A stretch of DNA of 64,000 nt from Antedon bifida (taxonomy: Eukaryota > Echinodermata > Crinoidea > Comatulida > Antedonidae): assembly GCA_963402885.1 (NCBI GenBank), contig OY727094.1:17796501-17860500 (forward strand). Direction: 5' to 3'. A program made the translations under genes and the position numbers. Below, piece by piece: positions 43,551 through 55,465 of this stretch (position 1 is its first letter; each line of letters starts with the position of its first letter). Below the pieces are notes generated by a model, which ran no database searches, was not told the DNA's origin, and was given only the letters and a program-made list of their open reading frames with translations.

Positions 43551-46532
43551 CTATATGTTATCTTGTCTGCTATAGGGGGCAAACTTGCAGAAGGAAGTAG
43601 ACAAGTAATTTTCCAGCCTTGACTTGAACTGGTTGATTGAGTCAGATTCTATGACGGTTAACGGTAATTTGTTCCATACATTGCATATATTTTGAGTAAA
43701 GAACTTTTGTCTAATTCTTAGATGAGATATGTCTTTATTCATTTTCCATTTATGGCCTCTTGTTCTGGACTCTCCTACAAAGGTAAACAGATTTCTGGCA
43801 TCTATATTATCAATATGACTACAAATTTTAAAAACCTCGATTAGAGCAGATCTCAGCCTTCTGAAATAAAGAGTAGGTAGTTGTAGTTGTTTCAATCTAT
43901 CCTGATAAGTATCTCTTCTAATTCCTGGCACCAAACGGGTTGCTCTCTGTTGCACTTTTTCAAGCTTGTCTGACTCTTTGTGATATATATGTTGCCAAAC
44001 AGGACTGCAATACTCGATTGACGGCCTGATTATGGTTTTATACAGCTGCATGAAAGAATAGTTATCGAGATAATGAAACGTTCGTTTTATCATTCCTAAT
44101 TTTCTGTTTGCCATTGAAGCCTTCTGTGCAACATGTAATCCAAAGGACAATTTATTATCAAGTATGATTCCCAAATCTGTTATTGATTCCACTGATTGAA
44201 TTGGAATTCTTCTTTGATCAGTACCCATATGATAGATAACTTTCCTATTCCTTCTTCCAAAATGCATAATTTTACATTTCATTAAGTTGAAAGGAAGTTG
44301 CCATTTCTCCGACCATTCAAATAATTTATTCAGGTCTTCCTGTAATCCATTTGATTCTTCTACACTGTTCACCAAATTAAACATTTTGGTATCATCTGCA
44401 AAAATTTTTACTTTTGAACTAACTCCATCAGGGATATCATTAATAAATATATTGAACAGTGCAGGACCAAGCACACTGCCCTGTGGAACTCCACTACTAA
44501 CTCGCAGGCTTTCTGAATGAACTCCATTTAACACCACTTGTTGTGACCGTCCAGAAATAAATGCTCTAATCCAGTTTAATAAATTTCCTCCAATGCCATA
44601 CGCCTGTAATTTGTTTAACAGTCTTTCATGTGGTACACTGTCGAACGCTTTTTTGAAATCTAGAAAGATGCAATCAAAACATTGACCCTCTTCAAACCAT
44701 TTGGTCCATTGTTCTAAAACTTCAATCATCAAAGTGGTACATGAACGACCTGATCTAAAGCCATGTTGATGAGTAGAAAAAAGGTGATTGACTTCCATAT
44801 GATTCATCAAGGCATTTCTTACAAACGTCTCCATGGTCTTGCATATTATAGATGTAAGGCTGACTGGTCTGTAATTTAGGGGGTCTGATTTTTTACCCTT
44901 CTTAAAAATTGGCACTACTTTGGCTTGTTTCCATGAATTTGGTAGAACTCCATTATCCACTAATTTTGAAAACAGATCTTGTAAAATAGGGCTAAGTTCA
45001 CTACTTAGTTCTTTGAGCACTCTTGAATGTATTCCATCAGGTCCCGGAGACTTGCAGATATCCAGGCGCCGTAAATAAGATTCTATATCTGTTGTTGAGA
45101 ATTTCACAGTAACCAGTTCGGGGCCAGAGAAGCGGGATGGTAAGTCAGGAACATTAAGAACATCCTCTAACGTAAAAACTGAAGCAAAGGCTTTATTGAA
45201 CACTTTTGCTTTCCCATAATCATCTGATACCATCTCACCTAGATTATTTTCTACACACGCAATATCTTGTCTCGATTTTGTTTTGCTTTGTACATATTTC
45301 CAAAAGTTCTTAGGGTTCACTTTTATTTCTGTGGCAATTTTAGTTTCATAACTCTTTTTTTCTTGCTTTACTAATCCTGTAACAAAATTTTGTTGCTTAA
45401 CATAATTATTCCATGAGTTTTCATCTCGCTTTTTTTGGAATCGGTTCCACAATTTATGTTTTAGATTGATCTCCTTTTTTAGCTCGATATTTACCCACTC
45501 CTTCCTATTTAATAGTCTCTTTTTCCGTAACGGCACATATTTCTCAACACATATATTAATAGCTTTTTCAATCTTCTGAGATAACTCTTCACCCGTTGCG
45601 TCAAGACATTCCTCCTTGATATTAAAATTTGAAAACTCTTCACTTATTTTATCGTAATTGGCTTTATAGTAATTCCTCATATATGGTATTTCACGTTCCT
45701 TTATACCCTCTTTAATCTTCAATTTGAATATAATTACAGCATGGTCGCTTTTACCAATAGGAGGAAATATTTCCAGATCATCAATTACGTTCTCCGCCTT
45801 TGATAACACTAAATCCAATAGATTGGCTTCTTGATTAATACGAACTCTTGTAGGTTCTCTTACATATTGAGTCCAAAATATGTCTTCTACAGTTTCCAAG
45901 AAAAGCGCACTCTCTTGTTGTTCTCCACCTAAAATCATAGAGTTATCCCAGTCGATATTACCGAAGTTAAAATCTCCTACCACTATTGTGTTGTCTCTTG
46001 AAAGTTTATCTGCTTTTAAGAGCATTTCTCTTAATAGTGTATTATTATCCTTACAACTGTTTGGGCTACGGTAAATACACCCGATTAAAGTGTTATCATT
46101 ATTAATTTTAAGATCCACCCAGACTGCCTCTTTAAAGTTTCCAATAGATACTTCTGTAACGGGTATACCTTCTCTAACATAAATGCCAATACCTCTTCCT
46201 GTATTGCCAGACCAAAAAAACTGAAAACCTTCTATTTCAAATTCCTCACGCTGAATTTCAGATAGTGAACGCTTAGGAAGAATCTCACATAATAAAACAA
46301 CGTCTGGATTAACTTTCTTGATTATAATTAATAACTCTTCTCTTTTATTCAGTAAGGAATCGGTGTTCGAATATATAAACTTAATTTCAGCTTTTTTAAT
46401 TGATAACTTCTCATCTAACTTTTTCTTAAGAATTGTTTCTTTTTGGTTAATAACGGAAATTTCTTCTTGAACTGTACCTGTAGTGTCTCTCAGATAATTA
46501 GGGGCGAAAACGCCCTTTAACAATCTTGCCAT
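43551..46532 (-). CDS. CR1 ORF2: endonuclease/reverse transcriptase, intact (993 aa)
   Basis: Endonuclease: YSNTDSL (54-60), CE at 82-83, YRSPN (154-158), GDFN (186-189), SDHAV (262-266). Reverse transcriptase: KSPGPDG (494-500), NYRPVSLT (553-560), QHGFRSGRSC (589-598), FLDFKKAFD (623-631), GVPQGSVLGP (681-690), catalytic FADD (711-714). The C-terminus carries SIEYCSPVW and VQQRATRLVPG, then WNKLPLTVI near the end, all standard for CR1/Jockey. No internal stops. It starts inside the end of ORF1, so translation by reinitiation is likely. Confidence 0.95.
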   Translation of the reverse strand: MARLLKGVFAPNYLRDTTGTVQEEISVINQKETILKKKLDEKLSIKKAEIKFIYSNTDSLLNKREELLIIIKKVNPDVVLLCEILPKRSLSEIQREEFEIEGFQFFWSGNTGRGIGIYVREGIPVTEVSIGNFKEAVWVDLKINNDNTLIGCIYRSPNSCKDNNTLLREMLLKADKLSRDNTIVVGDFNFGNIDWDNSMILGGEQQESALFLETVEDIFWTQYVREPTRVRINQEANLLDLVLSKAENVIDDLEIFPPIGKSDHAVIIFKLKIKEGIKEREIPYMRNYYKANYDKISEEFSNFNIKEECLDATGEELSQKIEKAINICVEKYVPLRKKRLLNRKEWVNIELKKEINLKHKLWNRFQKKRDENSWNNYVKQQNFVTGLVKQEKKSYETKIATEIKVNPKNFWKYVQSKTKSRQDIACVENNLGEMVSDDYGKAKVFNKAFASVFTLEDVLNVPDLPSRFSGPELVTVKFSTTDIESYLRRLDICKSPGPDGIHSRVLKELSSELSPILQDLFSKLVDNGVLPNSWKQAKVVPIFKKGKKSDPLNYRPVSLTSIICKTMETFVRNALMNHMEVNHLFSTHQHGFRSGRSCTTLMIEVLEQWTKWFEEGQCFDCIFLDFKKAFDSVPHERLLNKLQAYGIGGNLLNWIRAFISGRSQQVVLNGVHSESLRVSSGVPQGSVLGPALFNIFINDIPDGVSSKVKIFADDTKMFNLVNSVEESNGLQEDLNKLFEWSEKWQLPFNLMKCKIMHFGRRNRKVIYHMGTDQRRIPIQSVESITDLGIILDNKLSFGLHVAQKASMANRKLGMIKRTFHYLDNYSFMQLYKTIIRPSIEYCSPVWQHIYHKESDKLEKVQQRATRLVPGIRRDTYQDRLKQLQLPTLYFRRLRSALIEVFKICSHIDNIDARNLFTFVGESRTRGHKWKMNKDISHLRIRQKFFTQNICNVWNKLPLTVIESDSINQFKSRLENYLSTSFCKFAPYSRQDNI

Positions 46533-47355
46533 TTCTAATAATTAAGTCATTTTCACCCGTCTCTTGTCTCTCTTTTAGCTTAGTCCATAAGTCTCTTCGC
46601 TCTGCCCTCTCAGACTGTGTACGATCTCTTGAAATCTGTACATTACTCTGGGTACCAGCTTTCCGTATTCTTAATAAAATCTCATTACTCATGAAACTTG
46701 TTTGAAAAACTACTTTGAGAGGCCTGACTTTACCTTCTACTCGCTTACCAAGTCGATAAAGAGTTATTATGTTGTAATCTAAGTCCTTAACAACACCTTT
46801 TATAATTGTTTTTATTGCCTCCATATCTTCCTCCTTCCTCTCCTGAGCTTCCTCTTACTTAGATTCAGGTATTAAGAAAAATATTAAATTGTTCATTCTT
46901 GCCTGCCTCTCCTGAATTTCATCAATGCAAAGTTTAATAGTTTCATTAGCATTTTTTACACTGCCTTTCGGTTCCTCTATCTTGGCTAGCAAATCTCTAT
47001 AGTTCTCCTCACATTTAGTTTTATTCTCTAGCAAACCAACTTTAATGTCCTCCATTTCTTTAACTATCCTATCCTGATTTGTTCTTAGAGTATTTATGTT
47101 ACCAAGTACATCCTCTGCTGCTTTATTGCAGGTTCTACAATACCAATGTAAATTGGGATTATCTTCGCTTATAACTTCATACAGCCTTTTAGAAACTTGT
47201 TGGCATTGTGAGTGAAACCAGAATTTACAAAACTCGCACTCAATTCCTCTATCAGAGTCAGCCACCAATTTATTACAGCTACCACATAAATCACCTGCCA
47301 CTCCTACTGCATTGTCTCCCTTGTCCACTACTACCTTACTGCTGGTCTTCCTCAT
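46498..47355 (-). pseudogene. CR1 ORF1 with PHD finger, one in-frame stop
   Basis: The N-terminal Cys4-His-Cys3 zinc finger (PHD type) runs CGSCNKLVADS, CEFCKFWFHSQC, YCRTC. A coiled-coil-like region follows. The frame meets TAA at 46855-46857 after PESK and continues in the same frame with EEAQERKEEDMEAIKTIIKG to the end at GRFRP. The single nonsense codon is the only defect seen. PHD fingers are known in ORF1 of CR1 elements and probably bind nucleic acid or chromatin. Confidence 0.85.
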
Positions 47356-47575
47356 GGTTGCTGGCCTAGCAAAATATCTAGTTTAAATCTCACTTAGAAT
47401 AGACAATCAATTACAATCGCTCTCCAAATGCTTTCAATAACTTGTAATAGTTACACTACTTAATAGATTTCATGGAAATATAAGGCTGAAGATAAAGATA
47501 AATCAACTACAAAGAAGCAAATTTGCAGGTTAGGAAAAAACATGTCTGCTCTCTCTGCTGCCCTCATTATTTGTA

Positions 47576-47950
47576 ATTAGACTGAATTTAGTGATTATTT
47601 TTCATAAATTTGTAAAACTCTGTAATTCCATATTCCTAAAAATACCAAAGACCTCTTAATTACAACCTCCCATATAGTATCTCATTTATATCTGAAACAG
47701 AAGTGCTTAATATAATTAGTAATTCAGATTCTAGTCAAGGTTCAGAGGATGATTCTTAAAAAGGTTTGCTCCATTAATTATAAGCCATCTCACATACGCC
47801 ATCAATTAATCATTCATGATGGGTTATTTACCTAATCATATTAAAAGTTAATCCTGAATTTAAAAACAAATCTACTTTATATAGTATTAATTATTATACC
47901 AATCTTAATTTTACCCATTTTTTAAAACATAATGAAAAATGTATGAATAC
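47576..47950. other. Intronic stretch, nothing recognised
   Basis: AT-rich intron DNA between the 5' end of the CR1 element and a decayed reverse-transcriptase remnant. Confidence 0.4.
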
Positions 47951-48790
47951 AATACCATTTTTGTCATGCTTTTCTTGAACTCACTAATTCTGTTAATACT
48001 GCATTTGAAAACAATTAATTTTATTAAGTACTTTTCTAGATTTATCAAAAACATTTGATGTTGTTAACCATGATATTTTTAAGTTATGGTATTTTGGGGC
48101 CTTTCTTACAGTAGATTGATTTAAAAGCTATCTTACCGATCAAAAATCATTATTTCAAATTAATAATTAGTAAATCTTCCAGACAACCTTTTTTTTCAGA
48201 TGATACAACTTTAATTTATTTTAATAACAAAAAATTATTTTTTAATTGACAAACCAAGTGAGTTGTGCACTACTTATTCAATCACTTTTATGTTGGTAAA
48301 ATGAGGTTTGCTATGTTTTTTGGAGGATTGCAGAGTTTGACAATTATTTTAAACAAAAAACTGATGTTTTACCCCAAATATAAGTGGAATAGTCTTGGTT
48401 TAACCATTGTTTCTAATTGTAAAAACTTTTAAATGATATTTGAAAAATCATTATCTGTCCAACTACTTTCTGATGAAATAATACACTATTGTCTATATTT
48501 CTGTTGATTTTATTTATTTATTTTAAGTTCTGGTTCCTGTATAGTTATTACCTTTATTCATGTATTTTATTTTATATGTTTTCATGCTACTTTTTAAACA
48601 AATTATGTAACCTAAATATATTTTCTGTTTGTATTCATTTGACCATTACGAAAAAAATTGTACTGAACTTTAACTTGATAATATTGTTATTTGATTTTCA
48701 ACTCATCACAAGTCCTCAAAATGAGTGCTTATGTTTTTCATATGTACATTTGGATAAAAGAAAAAGCCAGTATACAATCTAAATTAATAG
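47951..48790 (+). mobile_element. Decayed LINE reverse-transcriptase remnant
   Basis: Plus-strand frames hold FLDLSKTFDVVNHDIFK (the D-x-S-K-A-F-D-x-V-N-H motif) near 48030-48080 and SDDTTLIYF (the F-A-D-D motif) near 48200. They are broken by many stops and shifts. It is old and of unclear family. Confidence 0.55.
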
Positions 48791-49669
48791 TTGTGCATTG
48801 AATCAGGGCAATTATTAAATACATTCCTAAGTCAATGTTCATTTTATTTTTATTCTGTGGGAATAATTAATTTATGTGTGAAATTATAGGACAATTTTCA
48901 ATAAAAAAAAAATTATAACAATACTGCTTGAACATTAGATGAAGGAGAAACCTCAATCATTGAATGTCAGTAACAGAATAAATACATTCTTATATAATTG
49001 ACAGGTGAAAAGGTGTAGTTTATAAAACTAATCAAAGTTTTAACATCTACAAGAAATAATTCAGAAACAGAAGGACTTGGTTCCATAGTTTTGTACCACA
49101 ATACTATAAATGAAATTCTGCATTTTATCTAAAATAATACAAGGTTTGGGTAAAAGGAAAATTAACATCAAGTGCATATTTTATTAATTTTTTACAAAAA
49201 TACTAGATATTGTAAATTATTTTGGTTAATTTAAAATATTAAATAATTCAGTGTTTGAACTATCAAAACTATTGGTGGTTGGACATTATTGTTGGACACA
49301 GATACCTGGGTCTTTATACATGCTGATAGAGAGTAGAAGGCATGGGACCACATTAGCACTATTTAGTCAGTGGAATCAACTAGTAGCCACATGCTAGAAA
49401 GATGTCCTATTCACGCTGCCGTGCTGTTTAAGGATATTTTACAAAATATGTGGGTACAATGAGTATCTATTTGGACTGAATAGCATTCGCTGGGTTGGTT
49501 ACAGCAGCCGCTAACACAGGGGTTTAAGGTAGGTTGTTAAAAAGCATTACCGATGAAAGGTAAGCCACATGTTAAAGGTTTCCCAGTCATTGGGCTTATA
49601 GTAATGTTGTTATATGCATTCAGCCATATGTGTACTGTGGTCTCTAGGCAGTAAAATAGTTTTTTCTTA
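48791..49669. other. Intronic stretch, nothing recognised
   Basis: AT-rich intron DNA; no gene or array found. Confidence 0.35.
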
Positions 49670-49855
49670 CCTTAACCTATGACCTTTTCCCCTCACAATC
49701 GAACTCGTACAAAATTTGGTGAGAATCGGATGAAAACTGTGACCTTCAGGCTGTTCACAGACACGCACACGCACACCCACACACACACACACACACAAAC
49801 GCACACACAAACATACAGGGGTGAAAACATAACCTCCTTGGCGGAGGTAATAATT
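49670..49855. repeat. (AC)n-containing interspersed element ending in a CCTCC-GGAGG hairpin
   Basis: It begins near CTATGACCTTTTCCCC, has AAAATTTGGTGAGAATCGGA, then an (AC)n tract (49767-49815) and ends with ACCTCCTTGGCGGAGGTAAT. The terminal hairpin CCTCC-TTGG-CGGAGG with a nearby microsatellite resembles short Helitron/HINE-type or SINE-like repeats in marine invertebrates. Family assignment is open. Confidence 0.5.
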
Positions 49856-51556
49856 CCATCTATTTATTCATAGGAAAATTGTTATGGGATATAGTTTTAT
49901 TGAATTAATCTTAATAGATAAATCTTAATTTACTCCGTGAACATGAATGTAAATTGAAAAGATAGGACCATATCCAACTGAAACAAGGATGAACCAAGGT
50001 CAATATTAGTTTTAAAAAAAAGGTTGTACTGAAATAGAATCTGCAACAATGAAGAGTTTATAAACAATTGTAATACATTTATATAATGCAAAGTCATTTA
50101 CATCCATTGATTAAAATATAAAGTTATGCTACAATACCTTGGCATATATATTTTTTAAATTGATAAATAGCTTGTACTGAAATTTGAAATTATAATATAA
50201 GTTCTTTTAAAAGTAATCTTTTAACATTAATGTTAGAAAATGTTAAACTTTTAAAAATTATTAAAGTTGAACATTACAGTACATATAGCTACTGTATGTT
50301 TATCCTCAAAAAAGTTTTGTTTGATAATGTGGGATGATGGAGATAAATATGAATGAATAAAACATGATAAAAGTGCAACTGCAGACTTTGCAAAGCACTG
50401 GTGATCACCATTGTCAGTGGTCTAAAATATGTCATAATGTTAAATTTTGGATACACTCTGAACTTGTTACAGCTGTGTATAACATTTAAGTCTAGTTCAG
50501 CTTTCTTGTGTTTCTTAGTGGTATTTCACCTCTAATGTAGGTTGTTTAGTGTTAAACAATTTCCCTTTATTTTTTGTTTACTATAATTTACTATGTGTGT
50601 ATGTATATTTAAATAAATGTTAAGAAATAAACATTTTTTTAAATAGACTAAAAATATTGCAATGGACCATTCATCACCTAGTTATGCTAATGACGATTTG
50701 TTTATTTTTACATTTTGTATGACATTATGGGGGTTTGATACTCTGATTATTATGTAAGGTGATTTGTTAGAAACTAGGTACGGTAAATAAACAAAATTTT
50801 ATTTGTACCACTATTTCAGTTTTATTTATGTTTGTTAATCCTGAGTATAAAGATATCTGTATCTTATATTATACATGGACAAAATAATTACCACCTAATA
50901 ATAACAAAGAACTATAATTTGGGTGTGTATTAAAAGATCACTTTAGTGCTCAACCAAATTCTGCATCATCATCCTTGGGATCGGTGGTGGTGACTATAAC
51001 CAGGAGGTGGTTGGAGTTGGTGGTGATGTTGTTGAAGGGATAACGGAGAGTATGGCAAATGAGTACATGATGATAATTATAAAAAAAATGAATACAGTCT
51101 ATATGTCTATCAACTAGCATCTTTGGTCATTTGTACCTCTATGTGATATACAGGTAGAATCATAGTGAACTTAAAATGAACTTTTAAGATATACAAAATC
51201 ACAATGATCTCTAGAAGAATTGAAATTTCATAATACTGTTTTAATTACTATATATCAACACTCGAATAAAGAAGATATATTTCAATTGTGCATTAGCATG
51301 TTGCTATAGTTTAGTTAAGTAAAATTGGCACTATCATTTTCATTGTTTTAATTGTTCAATGGAAATACATGACAACATTTTAATGTAGTCATCAAATCAA
51401 TTTTTATGACTAAATATCATAGAAAAAATATATTGAATATCTTCAGCATCAATGAAGTTTTATAATTAAATATTATTAATCAAAAAACCATTATATTTAA
51501 AATATAAAATGTTATATATTTAGAAATGAAAATGAATAATAATGAAGATGACTTAC
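49856..51556. other. Intronic stretch, nothing recognised
   Basis: AT-rich, with a short GGTGGT-rich patch (50980-51040). No gene or array was recognised. Confidence 0.35.
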
Positions 51557-51655
51557 TGTGTCTGATACATTGACACCTGCTCCTGCATTCAACAGCAGGC
51601 TGCAGCAGGCTGTGTCTCCATAGAATGCTGGACAATGCAAAGCTGTCCAACCGGC
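51557..51655 (-). CDS. ROCO gene exon: most upstream ankyrin repeat recognised
   Basis: 99 nt, phases 0-0, acceptor CATATTATAG, donor GACACA|GTAAGT. It encodes AGWTALHCPAFYGDTACCSL then LLNAGAGVNVSDT, a full ankyrin repeat with the W-T-A-L-H turn. It has an acceptor, so earlier exons exist to the right or outside the window. I found none between here and base 64000. Confidence 0.9.
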
Positions 51656-52142
51656 CTATAATATGAAAAACATACAATATTGGTTATATCTTACAGTACA
51701 CACATTAATTTGTTATGTAGTTTATACATAGAGTGTTGCTTTACAAAAATCAATTTGCAACTATTTACTGCATAATCATATGCAATGTAACCAAGTCAAA
51801 TTAGTTTTTTTAATTTGATTTCTACTTTTGTATATTTTTATAAAAATATGATAATTATGTTATATACTTTTATACAATTTTGTATTATTTCAATTTCAAT
51901 GTCAAAATGTTGTTGCTGGTATTTAAATTATCAATCACATTTTAGTTTTATTTATATAAATTTTTTTTAATATTAAATTATTGAAGGTTTGGCATACAAA
52001 CTTTTACTTACAGGGGTATGTTTAAGTAACTTCATTATGTTAATTATCCTTTATGTGATCATAGAGCAAAGAAATAGTTCATTGCTCTATGGTGTGGTGG
52101 TGGAGTTTAGCTAGTACAAGTTCTTGCAAGTGTAGCATATTA

Positions 52143-53174
52143 GGCCCTGTTCAGACCCATGGCGTTAGACCGTTTTAGCGTATGACGCTAAAAGAATGTG
52201 TGTCTGAACAGTTGGGGATTAGCATACAACGCGTCGTACAACGGTTGTAGCGTTGTAGTGGAAAATGGTTGATAGTACCGTTTTAGCGTACGACGCTACT
52301 GTAAGTCAACGTTGTATCCAATCAGAACGTTTCCTGTTATGATGCGCAACAAGGTTTGACCTAGGCTGACATCTTGTATCGTCAATGTGTGAGATGGATT
52401 TCAATAACAAAAAGGCCAGAATAAATAATGCCTAACTACCCTACAAATACAACTGTTACAAAGGCTACAAACTACTATCAACTGATTACCATTATATTTT
52501 CTAACAAATGACAGAAATACATGCACATTGTATTTAAACATGGACTACGATCCCATCCGCTTTTAGGCCTGGCTAGGCCTAGAGCCATTCACGCATTTCA
52601 TTCAAGCTAAAAACTAGCGTGGGACATCAAGTTAGACTGGACAAGTTTAATGCTGAAACCCCAACTCCTAAAAAAATCAGTAAACAAACAGGGGAGCTGT
52701 GTCCCTTTTATTAGCAAGTTAAGGGTTATTAGCAACCGACTGGACTGGAATATATATCTTTGACTGGACTGAATAGACTAATCACAATCAATTTTTTCTT
52801 CATCATTAGGAGGCCTGCTTTATTTTCGTAACACAAGAGCCTGGGGAAAACGTTTTTTACTACAAAATAAAAACAATAGAAACAGAAATTTGGCTTTACT
52901 ATATTTTTCTTAAATAAATGCTGAGGTATGTTTTATTTACGGCAAATTTTGTCATAATTGTAGGGCTGAGATCTAGGCCTATATACAGTGGAAATATTGA
53001 TGAAAACACGTGGCTAAGAGCACATGAATATGCAACTAGAAACAACCTGAATGACGTACTTCCGTTGTAACGATGGGTCTGAACACCTCGTTTTTTTCTC
53101 TGCGGTTTGTAACGTGACCTTGCTAGTAACGTTGTACGCTAAAACGGTCTAATGCCATGGGTCTGAACATAGCC
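52143..53174. mobile_element. PIF/Harbinger-like nonautonomous DNA element (TTA-flanked, ~1.03 kb)
   Basis: TTA at 52140-52142 and 53175-53177 flanks ~40-bp inverted ends sharing TTCAGACCCATGGC and GACCGTTTTAGCGTA; the outermost bases are GGCCCTG and, reversed, GGCTATG. Additional TTTTAGCGTACGACGCTA copies lie inside the left end. No transposase frame is present. A 3-bp TTA target and GGC-type ends suggest Harbinger. Confidence 0.75.
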
Positions 53175-53177
53175 TTA

Positions 53178-55463
53178 GTCTAAATATTGATTGTAACAAT
53201 GTTAATCTTGAGTTTAATCTGATAAAAATAAAAGATGAACAATTTAATTGTAGACACCTTTTTGAACCACACAACGTATATTTGTTTTCATTTTTGAAAG
53301 TCAAGATAAGATCAAATGGACAGTTTTTAGAAATACCATGACCAATTTTATACCCCCTGGATAGCTGAAGCCTGTCCGAGAATTAAAATGGGTAAGGTTT
53401 GGCTGATGCCAGAATACCAAGAACCTAACAAATCATATCAATGTGAAAAATATTGAATCTGAATATAAATGCAAAAAAGAAATTTAACATTTATACAGTT
53501 GAATAGATTTATAACATTTTTATTATTTGTGTTATATACTTATTGAATTGACTTATTAAAAATTAATACAATTTACATTAAAACAAATTCATAAAAAATG
53601 TTATTCCTTTTAATTCAAAGATATAAAAACATTCACTGGAAATAAGTCATTATACAGTAATTATAGCAAAAAAATAAACATTATTTATTCACATTACATT
53701 ATATACATACCGACATTTAAAACAAATTGAACTAAAAATTATCTATATCAATAACTAATAATTTTATAACAAGCTAATAAATATTAATATATTATTTTGA
53801 TGAACATTGAAGACAAACAGTGAAATGATATACATTGTGTATAGGATGTGAATAATATTCACTGAGGCTAAAACTTTCATAGTAGACCATGCTCACCAGG
53901 AGTATACCAATACACAAATAAAGTGCTGTATGTTCCATAATCATTGCTTATCATATTGAAATGTTTTATACTTCAGTAAATAAAATGAATGAAAAAGTAA
54001 ATTTTCAAAAAGTGAACAACAATTTTCGCGCCAGTCCTTTAGACAGTTACATTCAAGAGAACGGAAGCATTAGGAAACATTTACCATGCAGAAGCTTATA
54101 ATAGATTACTAAGGCTGAAAAAAATGGGTTTTTAGAAACACAAACTGGGCATGAGCACACCCCAAAGCACGTCTGGTAAGAAAGTCTAAATGGGAATTTG
54201 TAAACTCAAACTGATATGTATGCCAGACATTAGTTTGCAAGACCTATGTTCAATAAACAATGACTTTGTTTTGGCTGTCAACATAGAGGCCAAGTATAAT
54301 TACCGTCATATATATCATTGAATAATGGTCAAAACAATCCTTCCTCTATTGTAAATATTTTTGGCGAATGGGGTGTATATAGATGACAATTGTTTGATTA
54401 GTGTGTGTGTTTGTCGGCTGCTGCTGTTCGACGAAGGCTCATGGAAAATTAGAAATTTTTTGTTCACTGGAATGTTTGGGTATGAGTGGGTCACTCCAAC
54501 CTTAGGGAGTAATGCCACTCAGAATGCATAGTACTATTGTCTATAGTAATTCAAACTATATTTATGTTACACAAAATGTTTACTACTGATTTTTTTAAAC
54601 AAAAATAATTGATAATAAATCTTTATTTCTTAAATTATTAAATAGAATATCAATTTAGAAAATATGATTTAATGAAGAAAGAACAATAATTAAAACTGTT
54701 ATCTCAGAAAGTCTTTTTTATGGTAAAAATTTTTTGTTGTTGTATTCATTGTTGTCTGAATTATTGGAATTGATAAAGTTATTAGCAGCAGTTACTGGCA
54801 GTACCAGTATAATGTAGTGAAACAGTATGTGTACCAATTTGTCTGGCCAATTTATCTATATTTTATTTTATTGTGGTTATCAACCACATGTGTATTCATA
54901 CTTTATAGGGTATTTAGATACGCAAAGAAAAAATAATGTAAAGTTTATTAATGCTTACTGTACATTATACAAATGGAAAATAATTTTGTTGAGTAGATAA
55001 TATTTAAACATTACATTCAATCAACTGCTGGTGTGAATGATGAATTAAAGTATGACATCTCAACTTGAACAAATGAAATATTGAGAGGTTTTATGATAGT
55101 ATGTCCACACTAATAGCGTGCACTATAACATTTTGGAAAATATCAAAACATAGAGGGCACTTTTAAAAAAGAAAAGATATTAATGTATATAACAGTATAA
55201 ACATGGGTATTTCAAAGAACGAAAATGCGGTGGCAATGGTATAAAAAAGCAATGATGTACAAAATGTGTACAAAGAGTCTTAATTTCTTAAATTTTAGTA
55301 TATACTTTTTAAACTATAAGATAATATTGAACAATTTGTGATATTATTACAGTAATTAGGCATACAACTAAAATTATTCACAGCCTACTGTGTTAATTAA
55401 ATCATTAAAAATACTACATATTAAACTAATATTTTTTAGTACATATACAGTACAGATAATTAA
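53178..55463. other. Intergenic stretch, nothing recognised
   Basis: AT-rich DNA between two DNA elements. The short minus-strand open frame at 54315-54518 has no motif. Confidence 0.35.
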
Positions 55464-55465
55464 TA

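Larger units (their letters stand above)
43469..47575 (-). mobile_element. CR1-type LINE, near full length
   Basis: Two ORFs in the expected order (ORF1 47355-46498, ORF2 46532-43551), overlapping by 35 bases. The 3' UTR is very short and ends in (AAGTAAATC)n repeats near 43470-43505, typical of CR1 ends. The 5' part up to about 47575 may be its UTR. It lies in the large intron between the 51.6-kb and 39.9-kb ankyrin exons, in the same orientation as the host gene. Confidence 0.88.
5923..51655 (-). other. Ankyrin/death-domain/ROCO gene (gene span visible in window)
   Basis: Twenty-four exons can be placed by GT/AG borders. For the intact exons the phases agree from one exon to the next. The predicted order is ankyrin repeats, short linker, death domain, ROC GTPase, COR, charged linkers, then death domains, totalling roughly 1,400 residues. 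ROC-COR proteins dimerise through COR and bind GTP through ROC. Death domains make homotypic contacts in apoptosis and inflammatory signalling. DAPK1 shares ankyrin + ROC-COR + death but has an N-terminal kinase, which is not seen here. The first visible exon has an acceptor, so the 5' end lies further right or outside the window. Introns carry satellites and a LINE. Confidence 0.85.

Noticed and set aside
5923-51655. A protein kinase or LRR domain in the ROCO gene (as in DAPK or LRRK)
   Set aside because: No HRD/DFG or leucine-rich repeat frames were seen on the minus strand in the window; the N-terminal part may be outside.
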